A stretch of DNA of 64,000 bases from NCBI GenBank assembly GCA_016190505.1, contig JACPQM010000046.1:1-64000 (forward strand). The letters run 5' to 3'. The notes beneath the pieces were generated by a model. It had not been told where the DNA came from and did no database searches. It was given only the letters and a program-made list of their open reading frames with translations. The stretch comes from Chloroflexota bacterium (GTDB lineage: Bacteria > Chloroflexota > Dehalococcoidia > JACPQK01). Position 1 is the stretch's first letter; each line of letters opens with the position of its first letter. Below, piece after piece: positions 18,005-25,856 of the stretch. Made by a program: the position numbers and the translations under genes.

Positions 18005-20638
18005 TTAGCTCCGGGGCTCCTGCCACCAAGACCCCGGCGTGAGCGGCGGGGGCAGGGGACCGCTCGCCTCAGTGTCCATTACCTCCTGCACATTGCCCGG
18101 CGGGCGGAAGGGCAACCGGAGCAGCGTGGTATCCCGCCCGAAGAACAGGGAGAGAAGCCAATCGGCGGCTACCCGGATGCGGTTGTGGTTGTGAGGCAAC
18201 AGGGCCAGATAGCCGCTTAGCCAGAGCACCCGGGCCGGGAACCCGTAGACCCGCAACCCGAACAGCTTCAAGGCCGCCGAGTGCGAGCCCAGCGACACCA
18301 TGTCTGCCATCCACGGCGGAGAGAACGGCCTTCTGCGCCCACCGGTCAGCTCGGCCACGATGTTCCCAGCCACTGTCCGGGGCTGGCGCACGGCTATGTG
18401 GGCACGCGCCGGCAGCGGCCGCCCGGTGGCGGGGTCCGCGAAGTGGGCGGCGTCGCCCAGAGCGTACACTCCGGGGAAGCCGGGAACGCCCAGGTAGCGG
18501 TCCACCATCACCCTACCCAGTTCGTCTCTGGCCACGGGCAACTCGGCCAGCAAGGGGCTAGCCCGGATACCCCCGCTCCATACCACCGTCTGCGTGGGGA
18601 TGATCTCGCGGCCGTCCAACTCCATGCCTGTGTCCCAGACCCGGGTCAGCCGCGAGCCGAACCTGATCTCGATCCCCTTCTTTTGCAGTTGGTCCCCCGC
18701 GTACTTCGCGATCTTGGCGTCCATGTCAGGCAACAGCCGGGGCTCAGGATTGACGAGTAGTACCCGCACCTGCGACCGGTCTATCCCCGGATACTTGCTG
18801 AGCAGGTGCCGGAAAACGAAGTCGCGGATCTCGGCTACAACCTGGACACCCACGGCGCCCCCACCCACCACCACAAACGTGAGCAGCTCCGCCTGGCGTT
18901 CAGGTCTGGCATCAGCATCCTCGAACAGCCCGATGATGTGGTTGCGGAGATGGATGCCGTCATACAGCGTCTTAAGGGTGAAGGCGCTGGAAAACTCGGG
19001 CGAGCCGGTGATGTCTGGCGATCCCCCCGGGGCCAGCACCAGGTAGTCGTAGCCGATTTCTTCCTCGCCCGTAATCAGGCGCTTGCCGTCCAGGTCTATG
19101 GACTGCACCTCGGTGCTCACGAAGCGGAAGCGACGCCTCCCCCGTAGCGCCCTGATGGGCAGGGCGATGTGCCTGGTCTCGATGCCGCCGGTGGCCACCT
19201 CGTGGAGCAAGGGGGCGAAGAGGAAGAAGTTGTCCCGATTGACCAGCGTGATCTGGATGCCGGCGAGCCGCTTCAAGGACCTCTCCAGCCTCAGCGTGGT
19301 ATAGACGCCCCCGAAGCCGGCCCCCAGCACCACGATGCGGAGCGGACCATCGGCCGTGGACGGCCTCCACCTATGCCGCATGGCCTCAGCCAGCAGTCTG
19401 ACCAGGAAACCTGGCGCCAGGGCGGTACGCAGTGTGTGTCCATAGCTGTGGCCGCCCGTGAACAGGTCCCACAACACCTGGTTGAAGGGACGGTGGGCCA
19501 CGCCCCTCTCCTGCTCCCGCCGGGCCAACTCGCCGTGAGCCAGAAACGGCTCCGGCCTGCGCTTTAGCCGCTGGTGAGCCCAGAACATGGCCCGGCCGTA
19601 GGCGTTGTCCCGAGACACCGAAGCTAGCAGAGGCGCATAGTGCCGGTGGAAGGCGTCAGCAGAGACGCCATGGTACACTGCCGCCCGGGCTGCCTCCCGG
19701 GCGGTGAACAGCGCCGAGCCTATGCCGTCCTTGTACAGCCGGGTCACGCCAGCATCGCCCACGGCCACCAAGCCGTCAGCATATGGATGGCTAGCCATAC
19801 CAACGGAGATCAGGGGCTGGCAGCCGCACACCCGCCGGTAGGGGAAGGGCAGTTCCCGGGCCACCAGCGGATGGTCGAGGAACTCTGACACCGAGGCTGG
19901 CCGGCCTTGACCCAGCAGCGAGACGTTTATCCGGCTTCCCTTGGGTACCAGTGTGCCGAATATCAGCCGCGAGGCGGGAAGAACGAAGACCTTGACCCGG
20001 CTCCCAAAGTAACGGGCCACGTCCGCAGGCCGGGCCACGAGCTCGTCCTGAGACATACGGATGGCCGGCGGCGGCCGGTAGTCCACGCCATCCACGGGCG
20101 GGCGCGCGGAGTTCAACCCACAGCACAGCGCAACCAGACCGTACTCCTGCCATCCTTCAGAGGAGAGCACCGCCGGCCGGGGGACCAGCCGAACGGCTTG
20201 CACCCGTAGCCGCCGCCAGCGGGCGCCCCGGCGCACCGCCTCGTCCAGGAGGAAGCGGTCGAAGCTTTGCTCGCGCTCCAGGGGCGCATGAAGCGGGCCG
20301 CCACCCCGGTAGATGCTGTAGATCTCGCCCCCCGGCTCCGGGTTGGTCACCTCGATGGTGCCGAAGGGGCTGAAGACACTGTAGGCGTTTATCCGGCCCT
20401 GAATAACGCGCTCGGGTATGGTCAGGCCCAGTTCGCCGATGCGACGCAGCAGCCGCCCCGAGAGTATCCCAGCGCAACGGTTACAGCCCAAAGGGCCGGG
20501 GGCCGAGAAGTCTCGGGGCTCGTACACATCCACCTCAGCGGACAGGCCCCGCTGGCTGGCAAACGCCATGAGGTAGAGGGCGAAGAAGCTGCCTGCCGGC
20601 CCGCCCCCCACAGTGGCCACCTTGAGACCAGGGACCAT
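18005..20638 (-). CDS. Two-flavoprotein fusion: GGR-like FAD oxidoreductase plus type II NADH dehydrogenase-like
   Basis: The protein has about 877 residues. The N-terminal half (1-430) begins VATVGGGPAGSFFALYL, an FAD-binding GxGxxG fold, and has CNRCAGILS and AVGDAGVTRLYKDGIGSALFTA, as in the geranylgeranyl-reductase family. The C-terminal half (from about 433) begins IVVLGAGFGGVYTTLRLE and has NFFLFAPLLHEVATGGIE, VVVGGGAVGVQVVAEI and GVYALGDAAHF, as in NDH-2 or sulfide:quinone-type pyridine nucleotide oxidoreductases. I start at ATG 20,638, preceded by GGAGGGTGAGG; the frame is open to 20,713. The fusion may couple NAD(P)H oxidation to reduction of an isoprenoid or quinone (inference). Confidence 0.8.
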   Translation of the reverse strand: MVPGLKVATVGGGPAGSFFALYLMAFASQRGLSAEVDVYEPRDFSAPGPLGCNRCAGILSGRLLRRIGELGLTIPERVIQGRINAYSVFSPFGTIEVTNPEPGGEIYSIYRGGGPLHAPLEREQSFDRFLLDEAVRRGARWRRLRVQAVRLVPRPAVLSSEGWQEYGLVALCCGLNSARPPVDGVDYRPPPAIRMSQDELVARPADVARYFGSRVKVFVLPASRLIFGTLVPKGSRINVSLLGQGRPASVSEFLDHPLVARELPFPYRRVCGCQPLISVGMASHPYADGLVAVGDAGVTRLYKDGIGSALFTAREAARAAVYHGVSADAFHRHYAPLLASVSRDNAYGRAMFWAHQRLKRRPEPFLAHGELARREQERGVAHRPFNQVLWDLFTGGHSYGHTLRTALAPGFLVRLLAEAMRHRWRPSTADGPLRIVVLGAGFGGVYTTLRLERSLKRLAGIQITLVNRDNFFLFAPLLHEVATGGIETRHIALPIRALRGRRRFRFVSTEVQSIDLDGKRLITGEEEIGYDYLVLAPGGSPDITGSPEFSSAFTLKTLYDGIHLRNHIIGLFEDADARPERQAELLTFVVVGGGAVGVQVVAEIRDFVFRHLLSKYPGIDRSQVRVLLVNPEPRLLPDMDAKIAKYAGDQLQKKGIEIRFGSRLTRVWDTGMELDGREIIPTQTVVWSGGIRASPLLAELPVARDELGRVMVDRYLGVPGFPGVYALGDAAHFADPATGRPLPARAHIAVRQPRTVAGNIVAELTGGRRRPFSPPWMADMVSLGSHSAALKLFGLRVYGFPARVLWLSGYLALLPHNHNRIRVAADWLLSLFFGRDTTLLRLPFRPPGNVQEVMDTEASGPLPPPLTPGSWWQEPRS

Positions 20639-20773
20639 TGCCTCACCCTCCCCAAGCCTACACCAAAAGCGAAAACGCCTGGGCCAGGGACGTACTGCTG
20701 GGATCTTGAGCAAAACAGGCGTTAGGCCCGCATTCTACTTCAGGCGACTGACCCGCGCAAGCCGCGACCCACC

Positions 20774-20844
20774 CGTAGGGGCGAAGCATCCGAAGCACGA
20801 CGCTCTTGGAATGCGCCTATGTGGCCGGATGCTTCGCCCCTACG
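20774..20844. repeat. GTAGGGGCG-family perfect inverted repeat
   Basis: Arms CGTAGGGGCGAAGCATCCG (20,774-20,792) and CGGATGCTTCGCCCCTACG (20,826-20,844) are perfectly complementary over 19 bp, with a 33-bp loop. A diverged copy with the same arm type is at 17,204-17,274. Confidence 0.9.
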
Positions 20845-20856
20845 CTTTCCCACACC

Positions 20857-20884
20857 TTGACACCCCGCCCCCAGGCCCTAAACT
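20857..20884 (+). promoter_or_regulatory. Sigma70-type promoter for small membrane protein
   Basis: TTGACA (20,857-20,862), a 16-bp spacer and TAAACT (20,879-20,884). Transcription would begin near 20,891, only a few bases before the ATG at 20,897. Confidence 0.55.
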
Positions 20885-20896
20885 TAGCAACAGGAT

Positions 20897-21175
20897 ATGG
20901 GAATTGTGGCGGCACTCGGCCTGACACTGGTGGCGGCCATAGCTGCCCGGTGGCTTGTCCTGCGCTTCACGCCGGTCCTGGCGCCCAAGGGCAAGCTCAA
21001 GACGGTAGGGCTCGCCTGGCTGCTGGGGCTGGCCGGAAGCTACCTGGCCGGCTGGTTGGCGCCAGGCCCCACGTTGGGGGGCGCGTCCATCTGGGGGGCC
21101 ATTGCCGGCGCCCTCGTGGCGGTGCTGGCCCGGGGCCTTTACCCTTTCCTGCGCATTATGGTTGGCCGGGTGTAG
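20897..21175 (+). CDS. Small hydrophobic membrane protein, unknown function
   Basis: The 92-residue protein has about three hydrophobic segments with Gly/Ala-rich faces (VAALGLTLVAAIAARWLVL, VGLAWLLGLAGSYLAGWL, WGAIAGALVAVLARGLY). I do not recognise the family; it faintly resembles GlsB/YeaQ-type small membrane proteins. CAGGAT sits just before the ATG and a good promoter lies upstream. Its stop TAG is the start of a GTAGGGGC sequence. Overlapping frames in this region are weaker coding candidates. Confidence 0.6.
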   Translation: MGIVAALGLTLVAAIAARWLVLRFTPVLAPKGKLKTVGLAWLLGLAGSYLAGWLAPGPTLGGASIWGAIAGALVAVLARGLYPFLRIMVGRV

Positions 21176-21250
21176 GGGCACCAAACAGAAAGCTTCCAAC
21201 TCACCGGGATACGCGACCCGGCGGCTCTTCGCAGACGGAGTGTGTGCCAC

Positions 21251-21303
21251 TTGACTTCTGGGACGAGTGGTCTCATACTACTTACCATATATACATGTAT
21301 ATA
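21251..21303 (+). promoter_or_regulatory. Promoter and 16-bp palindromic operator candidate of toxin-antitoxin operon
   Basis: TTGACT (21,251-21,256), a 17-bp spacer and CATACT (21,274-21,279) form a sigma70-like promoter. Just downstream, TATATACATGTATATA (21,288-21,303) is a perfect 16-bp palindrome ending 2 bp before the ATG at 21,306. This arrangement suits binding of the RHH antitoxin and autorepression, as in other brn-type operons. Confidence 0.55.
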
Positions 21304-21305
21304 CG

Positions 21306-21677
21306 ATGGATGACGAGGACTTCCTATCCTATCTGGACGATTACCTCGAGTCGCCTGTCGAGAAGAACCCGGAGATGGAGGGAGTCAGAATCGTCTGGGA
21401 GCGAGACAGCCCGAACTTCGGGGCGCGCCACATTTGGGAGAAGCACAGAATCACAGAGGAGGAGGTGGAACAGGTTATCTTGGAAGTGCCCCCTTGCGTC
21501 GAGGCCAGGCGCCACCCGGAGCATCCCCATCGGACCATATTCTGGGGCGCCACGCGAAATGACCGGTGGATGCTTGTTGTCTGTGAAGATTGGAGGACCG
21601 GCGACATCAGATATTTGCGTCCCATAACGGCTTTCGAGCCTGAGGAAGGGCACGATTACTGGGAGGAGTACACATGA
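21306..21677 (+). CDS. BrnT-like toxin
   Basis: This protein of about 123 residues has the BrnT layout: IVWERDSPNFGARHIWEKHRITEEEVEQVI, then a beta-sheet core (RTIFWGATRNDRWMLVVCEDW, DIRYLRPITAF). BrnT proteins are RelE-fold ribonucleases that inhibit translation. I start at ATG 21,306, just after the palindrome; an upstream GTG at 21,267 would make the operator coding. The stop overlaps the antitoxin start as ATGA. Assignment is by motif pattern and gene pairing, so moderately sure. Confidence 0.65.
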   Translation: MDDEDFLSYLDDYLESPVEKNPEMEGVRIVWERDSPNFGARHIWEKHRITEEEVEQVILEVPPCVEARRHPEHPHRTIFWGATRNDRWMLVVCEDWRTGDIRYLRPITAFEPEEGHDYWEEYT

Positions 21678-22048
21678 ATGAGTTCAGCTACAAACCAGCT
21701 TCCTCAGAAGAACTTGAACGTGAGGCCAGGGATTGGGATCTGCGTTTACTCACGCCACGGGAGTGGCAAGATGCGGCAGAGGCCGTGCCACGCATGGGCC
21801 CTTCCACTGCTATTAGCCTTCGCTTGCCTACGCAAATGCTGGCCGTCCTTAAGGCTTTCGGCCGACGGCAAGGCGTCGGATATCAAGTGCTGCTAAAGCG
21901 CTGGCTGGACGACAGGATACAGGAAGAGCGAGACAAACTTGCCGCGCAGCAAGTCATCAAATTGTACAAGCCTACAGTGGTTGCCCTGGCAGCCTCCTTT
22001 GCTCCTGAAAAGGAACAGGTCCTGGAACCCATGGAAGCGACCCGATAG
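21674..22048 (+). CDS. BrnA/CopG-like antitoxin
   Basis: This 124-residue protein has a central segment, AISLRLPTQMLAVLKAFGRRQGVGYQVLLKRWLDDR, that matches the ribbon-helix-helix signature of BrnA-type antitoxins (strand SLRLP, helix, GYQ turn, helix). The N-terminal part (LRLLTPREWQDAAEAV) would wrap the toxin. It overlaps the toxin gene by 4 nt and is followed without any gap by the protease gene. Confidence 0.65.
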   Translation: MNEFSYKPASSEELEREARDWDLRLLTPREWQDAAEAVPRMGPSTAISLRLPTQMLAVLKAFGRRQGVGYQVLLKRWLDDRIQEERDKLAAQQVIKLYKPTVVALAASFAPEKEQVLEPMEATR

Positions 22049-22801
22049 ATGCTGACACGCGAGTGGCTAAGCGCATTTGTGCCCATAGGGGTCTTGCGCT
22101 CGCCCACAGAATGGGCCCCTGTGGGGGCCGGGGTCTTACTCCACGAACCGCCTGTGATGTGGCTGATTACAGCAAACCATGTTGTGCAGAACGCCAAGGG
22201 TCATGAGATAGCGCCTTTGGTGAGTGTTAAAGGCGGCGGCGTAGCCGTGGTGAGAATAGGGGAAATCCAGACAAAGTACAACTACCAGTGGCACGCCGAC
22301 GTGGCAAATGACGTCGCTGCAACCCTTATGCCTTCAAGCCCAGATTGGACAATCAAGGCAATCGGCGAGAATGCGTGCATAAGGAAGTCCGAATTGGTGC
22401 CGTCCATGGCATGTTTCACTGTTGGGTGCCCATACGGAGTCATGGGTTTTGATCCTGAGCGGGCTACCCCTCTGGTCCTTGATGGCATTATCTCAGGCCT
22501 GGACCCCAGGACAGGACACATATTCACGAGTACTCCCACCTTTCCCGGCAACAGTGGCGGCCCCATAATCGTGAGGCGCGACCCGTTTAGCCCGGGAGGG
22601 GGTCTCCATGTAGGTTCGCCGGTCCTGCTGCTGGCAGGCATTATTCTCCGGGTCGTAGAGGTCCCCTCTCCTCCTGATCCGTCCTCGCCCGTCTCGCTAC
22701 CCCCGCTGCGCCTGGGAGAGGGGGTTTCAATTGAGACCGCGCTAGACCTTGTTCGGTCTCCAAGTGCTCGCGGAGACCGGGAAAGGGTATTGCCAAAGTA
22801 A
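22049..22801 (+). CDS. Trypsin-like serine protease, third gene of toxin-antitoxin operon
   Basis: This 250-residue protein has a trypsin-like fold with a visible triad: His44 in ITANHVV, Asp88 in NDVAATLM and Ser169 in FPGNSGGPI. There is no signal peptide and no PDZ domain, so it is probably a cytoplasmic protease of the Tsp/Deg-like 'S1-S64 peptidase' type seen in accessory loci. Its ATG directly abuts the antitoxin stop (TAGATG), implying coupled translation. Antitoxins are normally degraded by Lon or Clp; a dedicated protease in the operon is unusual. Confidence 0.75.
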   Translation: MLTREWLSAFVPIGVLRSPTEWAPVGAGVLLHEPPVMWLITANHVVQNAKGHEIAPLVSVKGGGVAVVRIGEIQTKYNYQWHADVANDVAATLMPSSPDWTIKAIGENACIRKSELVPSMACFTVGCPYGVMGFDPERATPLVLDGIISGLDPRTGHIFTSTPTFPGNSGGPIIVRRDPFSPGGGLHVGSPVLLLAGIILRVVEVPSPPDPSSPVSLPPLRLGEGVSIETALDLVRSPSARGDRERVLPK

Positions 22802-22923
22802 GTTGGTGCACCCCACTCCCACATGGTCGAGCCCAGCGGCAGCAAGTCCCCTATTCCGCTGTTGAGGCAGGGAAGTCATTATCCCTCGGATAAGCGGCGG
22901 GCCGCTCCTGCCATAGCGCCAGA

Positions 22924-22952
22924 TTGACACTTCGCCAGGGGCCAGTTACACT
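22924..22952 (+). promoter_or_regulatory. Near-consensus sigma70 promoter
   Basis: TTGACA (22,924-22,929), a 17-bp spacer and TACACT (22,947-22,952), upstream of the alcohol dehydrogenase start at 22,980, which has its own GGGAGGTGGGAG ribosome-binding site. Confidence 0.65.
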
Positions 22953-22979
22953 CGGGCTATCGGTTTGGGAGGTGGGAGC

Positions 22980-24071
22980 ATGAATACATTATCCATGGAA
23001 GTCGAGCGGCCCAATGTAATCCGCCCTCGGGAGTATCCACTGCCACAGTTGGGCCCGGATGACGGGCTGCTGCGGGTGGAGCTCATCGGCATTTGCAGCA
23101 GCGACGTCAAGATCTTCCGCGGGCACACCCCGGCCCCCTATCCCATCATCATGGGGCACGAGATCCTGGGGACCATCGAGGAGGTTGGGGTGCGGGCGGC
23201 CAAGGCCTATGGCGTGGCCAAGGGGGACCGAGTGATCGTAGAGGCCAGCGTGGCCTGCGGCCATTGCTTCTATTGCCGCACCGGCAACTATCGCCTGTGC
23301 GATTTCACCATCGGCTATGGCACCCGCACTTCCTCAGCACTCCCCCCGCATCTCTGGGGCGCCTACGGGCAGTACATGTACATCGCCCCCTACTCCGGAG
23401 TGCACAAGCTATCGCCCAAGGTGCCCGCGGAGGTTGGGGTGCAAATTACCACCGTCACCTCTAACGGCATCCAGTGGGTGCGCCGCCTGGGAGGGGCCAG
23501 CGTGGGGGATGTGGTGGTCGTGGTGGGTGTAGGCCCCCAGGGCCTGAGCTCGGTAGCCGCCGCCCGCGAAACGGGGGCTTCTTTGATCGTTGCCCTGGGC
23601 CTCACCTTGGACGAGGACCGGCTGGCTCTGGCCCGGGAGATGGGCGCCCACCACACCATCAATGTCGAGGAGCTCGACCCTGTGGCCGAGGTGAAGCGTC
23701 TTACCCAGGGGGCCATGGCCGACGTGGTGGTCGAGGTGTCCGGCTCGCCCAAGGGGGTAAACACAGCCATCAACCTGGCCCGCAAGCAGGGCACGGTGGT
23801 GCTGGCCGGCCTCACCGGCGACAAGATGCTCACGGGCATCGAGGTGGACTCGGTCATCTACAAGGAGATACGCCTTCAGGGCGCCTTCAGCAAAGGGACC
23901 GAGGCTGTCCGGGCTGCCATCTCGCTGGTGGAAGCAGGGAAGTACCCCTTCCACAAGCTGGTGACCCACCGCTTCCCTCTGGCGCGTGCCGAGGAGGCAC
24001 TCCGCTGTGTGGCCCGCGAGGTGGAGGGGGTCAATCCCGTCAAAGTGGTGCTGGACCCCTGGGCGGAGTAG
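22980..24071 (+). CDS. Zinc-dependent alcohol/polyol dehydrogenase
   Basis: This medium-chain dehydrogenase of 363 residues has GICSSDVKIFRG (catalytic Zn Cys), GHEILG (Zn His), the structural zinc lobe ACGHCFYCRTGNYRLC, and a Rossmann motif VVVVGVGPQGLSS. It resembles threonine or sorbitol dehydrogenases; the substrate is uncertain. Start chosen at ATG 22,980 after a strong ribosome-binding site rather than at an in-frame start 15 nt upstream. It probably forms its own transcript. Confidence 0.9.
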   Translation: MNTLSMEVERPNVIRPREYPLPQLGPDDGLLRVELIGICSSDVKIFRGHTPAPYPIIMGHEILGTIEEVGVRAAKAYGVAKGDRVIVEASVACGHCFYCRTGNYRLCDFTIGYGTRTSSALPPHLWGAYGQYMYIAPYSGVHKLSPKVPAEVGVQITTVTSNGIQWVRRLGGASVGDVVVVVGVGPQGLSSVAAARETGASLIVALGLTLDEDRLALAREMGAHHTINVEELDPVAEVKRLTQGAMADVVVEVSGSPKGVNTAINLARKQGTVVLAGLTGDKMLTGIEVDSVIYKEIRLQGAFSKGTEAVRAAISLVEAGKYPFHKLVTHRFPLARAEEALRCVAREVEGVNPVKVVLDPWAE

Positions 24072-24200
24072 ACGGGCTACGGGCCAAGGAAACACCCGCT
24101 CATGGTGAGCCTGTCGAACCACGGGCTTCGGGCTACAGCTCACCCTCTCCCTTTGGGAGAGGGCTTGGGTGAGGGCGGGCACGCAGGCCCGCCCCTACAA
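24072..24200. repeat. Composite intergenic repeat
   Basis: Contains GGGCTAC heptamers, a GGTGAGCCTGTCGAACCA element (about 24,104-24,121), the hairpin CCCTCTCCC-TTT-GGGAGAGGG (24,143-24,163) within CTCACCC/GGGTGAG outer arms, and a GGGCGGG/CCCGCCC hairpin ending in CCCCTAC (24,174-24,198). AAGGAGG at about 24,200 serves the next gene. Confidence 0.8.
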
Positions 24201-24214
24201 GGAGGCGTGAATCA

Positions 24215-24790
24215 ATGAAAGTGTTAGGCATAGTGGGCAGCCCACGCTCGGGCGGCAACGCTGAGACCTTGCTGGAGGAGGCGCTGGCCTCCGCGAAGGA
24301 GGCCGGCTCCGAGGTGGAGATGATACGCCTGCGGGAGAAGGACCTTTCCTTCTGCGATGGCTGCGATACCTGTCGAGACACGCGGCGCTGCCACATCGCG
24401 GACGACATGCAGGAGGTCCACGCCAAGATGCTGGAGGCCGATGGGATCATACTGTCGGCGCCCGTCTATTTCTGGGCGCTATCTGCCCAGACCAAGCTAC
24501 TCATTGACCGGAGCTATGCCTTCGAGGCGGGACACCAGCTTCGGGGCAAGGTTGGGGCGGGCATCGTGGTGGCCCGCCGGGCGGGCGCAGGCAACGCCCT
24601 CCTCGAGTTCATGGAGTTCTTCAACACCCACCGCATGATCTACGCCGGGGGTGCCCTGGCCTACGGGGACAAGCGGGGCGATGTGCGCGGCGACGCGTGG
24701 GGCCTGGGCGAGGCCAAGGCCCTGGGCCGCGTGGTGGTCCGCTACATCCAGAACACCAACCTGCGCCAGCCGAGGGCAGGCCAGAGATGA
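24215..24790 (+). CDS. Iron-sulfur flavoprotein / NADPH-dependent FMN reductase family
   Basis: This 191-residue flavodoxin-fold protein begins MKVLGIVGSPRSGGNAETLL (phosphate-binding loop for FMN). It carries the compact cysteine motif CDGCDTCRDTRRC (about residues 47-59) for a [4Fe-4S] cluster, as in archaeal iron-sulfur flavoproteins. SAPVYFWALSAQTKLLIDR is typical of the family. It is a candidate electron-transfer protein in an anaerobic metabolism. Confidence 0.88.
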   Translation: MKVLGIVGSPRSGGNAETLLEEALASAKEAGSEVEMIRLREKDLSFCDGCDTCRDTRRCHIADDMQEVHAKMLEADGIILSAPVYFWALSAQTKLLIDRSYAFEAGHQLRGKVGAGIVVARRAGAGNALLEFMEFFNTHRMIYAGGALAYGDKRGDVRGDAWGLGEAKALGRVVVRYIQNTNLRQPRAGQR

Positions 24791-24841
24791 GGTGCTGGAA
24801 GCCAGGGTAAACTAGTACCACATTGGGGGCAGGGCACTACT

Positions 24842-25081
24842 ATGCAAGAGCGAGGGGCCAGGGCATGGCAACCCAGGCACACGGAGATACCGCGCGATTC
24901 ATTCAGAAGGAACCCGGACGGTTCATGGACCAGCATTAAGGCCGTTTTCCTCTTTAATCCCGCTGGTGGAGAGATATTCCTTCCCTCTGGTATGACCTTC
25001 CGAAAGGGGAAGGGTGTGGCTTTCATTGGGTTTGACCTGGCGGGTTATCTGGAACAGGATTCCAAGAATGACGTGGAGTAA
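24842..25081 (+). CDS. Small hypothetical protein
   Basis: A 79-residue frame with no recognised family. Residues are mixed hydrophilic, with a beta-rich second half (SIKAVFLFNPAGGEIFLPSGMTF). There is no clear ribosome-binding site. It ends 1 bp from the end of the convergent MvhD-like gene, a tight arrangement that makes it plausible but not certain. Confidence 0.4.
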   Translation: MQERGARAWQPRHTEIPRDSFRRNPDGSWTSIKAVFLFNPAGGEIFLPSGMTFRKGKGVAFIGFDLAGYLEQDSKNDVE

Positions 25082-25082
25082 A

Positions 25083-25856
25083 TCATGTGCGGGGCCTGGC
25101 TACAACTCTATCCTTCTCAGGGATAGAGGGAGGGACGGGATCAGCAAGAATCCGTCTTACCGCGCCAAAGCGGTGGGGACACACTTGAAGGCATATCCCA
25201 CACCCCAGGCATTTCTCTTGGACGATGACGTGGACCTGGTCCTTGCTCCCCAGAATCGCCTTTGCCGGGCATTTCCTGAGGCAAATCATGCAAGCCTGGC
25301 ACTTGTCCGGGGCGATGTAGTAAGAGATTAGCTTCTTACGGACATAGCTCTCAGCCGCTTCGAGATCCAATCTAAGCTGTTCCGGCCCTTTCCCTTCCGC
25401 TATCCCGAGAGGGCCCAGCGCCTTAAGCTGCCTGGTGAAGTCGGAGACCAATTCGGCAAACCGGTTTCCCTCAGAAGCGGACACCCATTCAATCCGTAAC
25501 CTTTTTGGGCTTAACCCTACCTGCACCAGCAGTTTGTGAAACAGGCCAACCATGTCCAGCGCTCGATAGTTTCCCTCGGTAACGTAATGGCAATCATCAA
25601 GGTGGCACCCCCCCACAAGAACACCGTCCGCTCCCTTTGAGAAAGCCCGGAGTATGAACGCCGGGTCCACTCTGCCCGAGCACATCACCCTGATGATCCT
25701 TATGTTGGTGGGGTACTGATACCTGGAAACCCCGGCAAGGTCGGCTCCCGCATAGCAACACCAGTTACACAGGAATCCCAGTATCTTTGGTTCAAAATCA
25801 TACCTGACAACCATTCCCTGGCCCACCCCTAGGTTAGCAGTCCCCAATTCGGTCAT
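25083..25856 (-). CDS. MvhD/FlpD-like electron transfer subunit with ferredoxin tail (BamF-like)
   Basis: The 257-residue protein has an N-terminal MvhD domain with a Cys-rich patch (LGFLCNWCCYAGADLAG, VMCSGRVDP, GGCHLDDCHY). A C-terminal double [4Fe-4S] ferredoxin follows (CQACMICLRKCP, CLGCGICLQVCP). MvhD joins HdrA to hydrogenase or formate dehydrogenase in flavin-based bifurcation; BamF has this role in the Bam complex and is a selenoprotein in Geobacter, whereas here the frame is uninterrupted and uses Cys. ATG 25,856 overlaps the HdrA stop (ATGA); an internal ATG at 25,814 is the alternative. Confidence 0.88.
   Translation of the reverse strand: MTELGTANLGVGQGMVVRYDFEPKILGFLCNWCCYAGADLAGVSRYQYPTNIRIIRVMCSGRVDPAFILRAFSKGADGVLVGGCHLDDCHYVTEGNYRALDMVGLFHKLLVQVGLSPKRLRIEWVSASEGNRFAELVSDFTRQLKALGPLGIAEGKGPEQLRLDLEAAESYVRKKLISYYIAPDKCQACMICLRKCPAKAILGSKDQVHVIVQEKCLGCGICLQVCPHRFGAVRRILADPVPPSIPEKDRVVARPRT

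Noticed and set aside
20806-21627. 273-codon forward frame across the small membrane protein and toxin genes
   Set aside because: It runs through two better-supported genes in other frames and an obvious repeat and promoter region.
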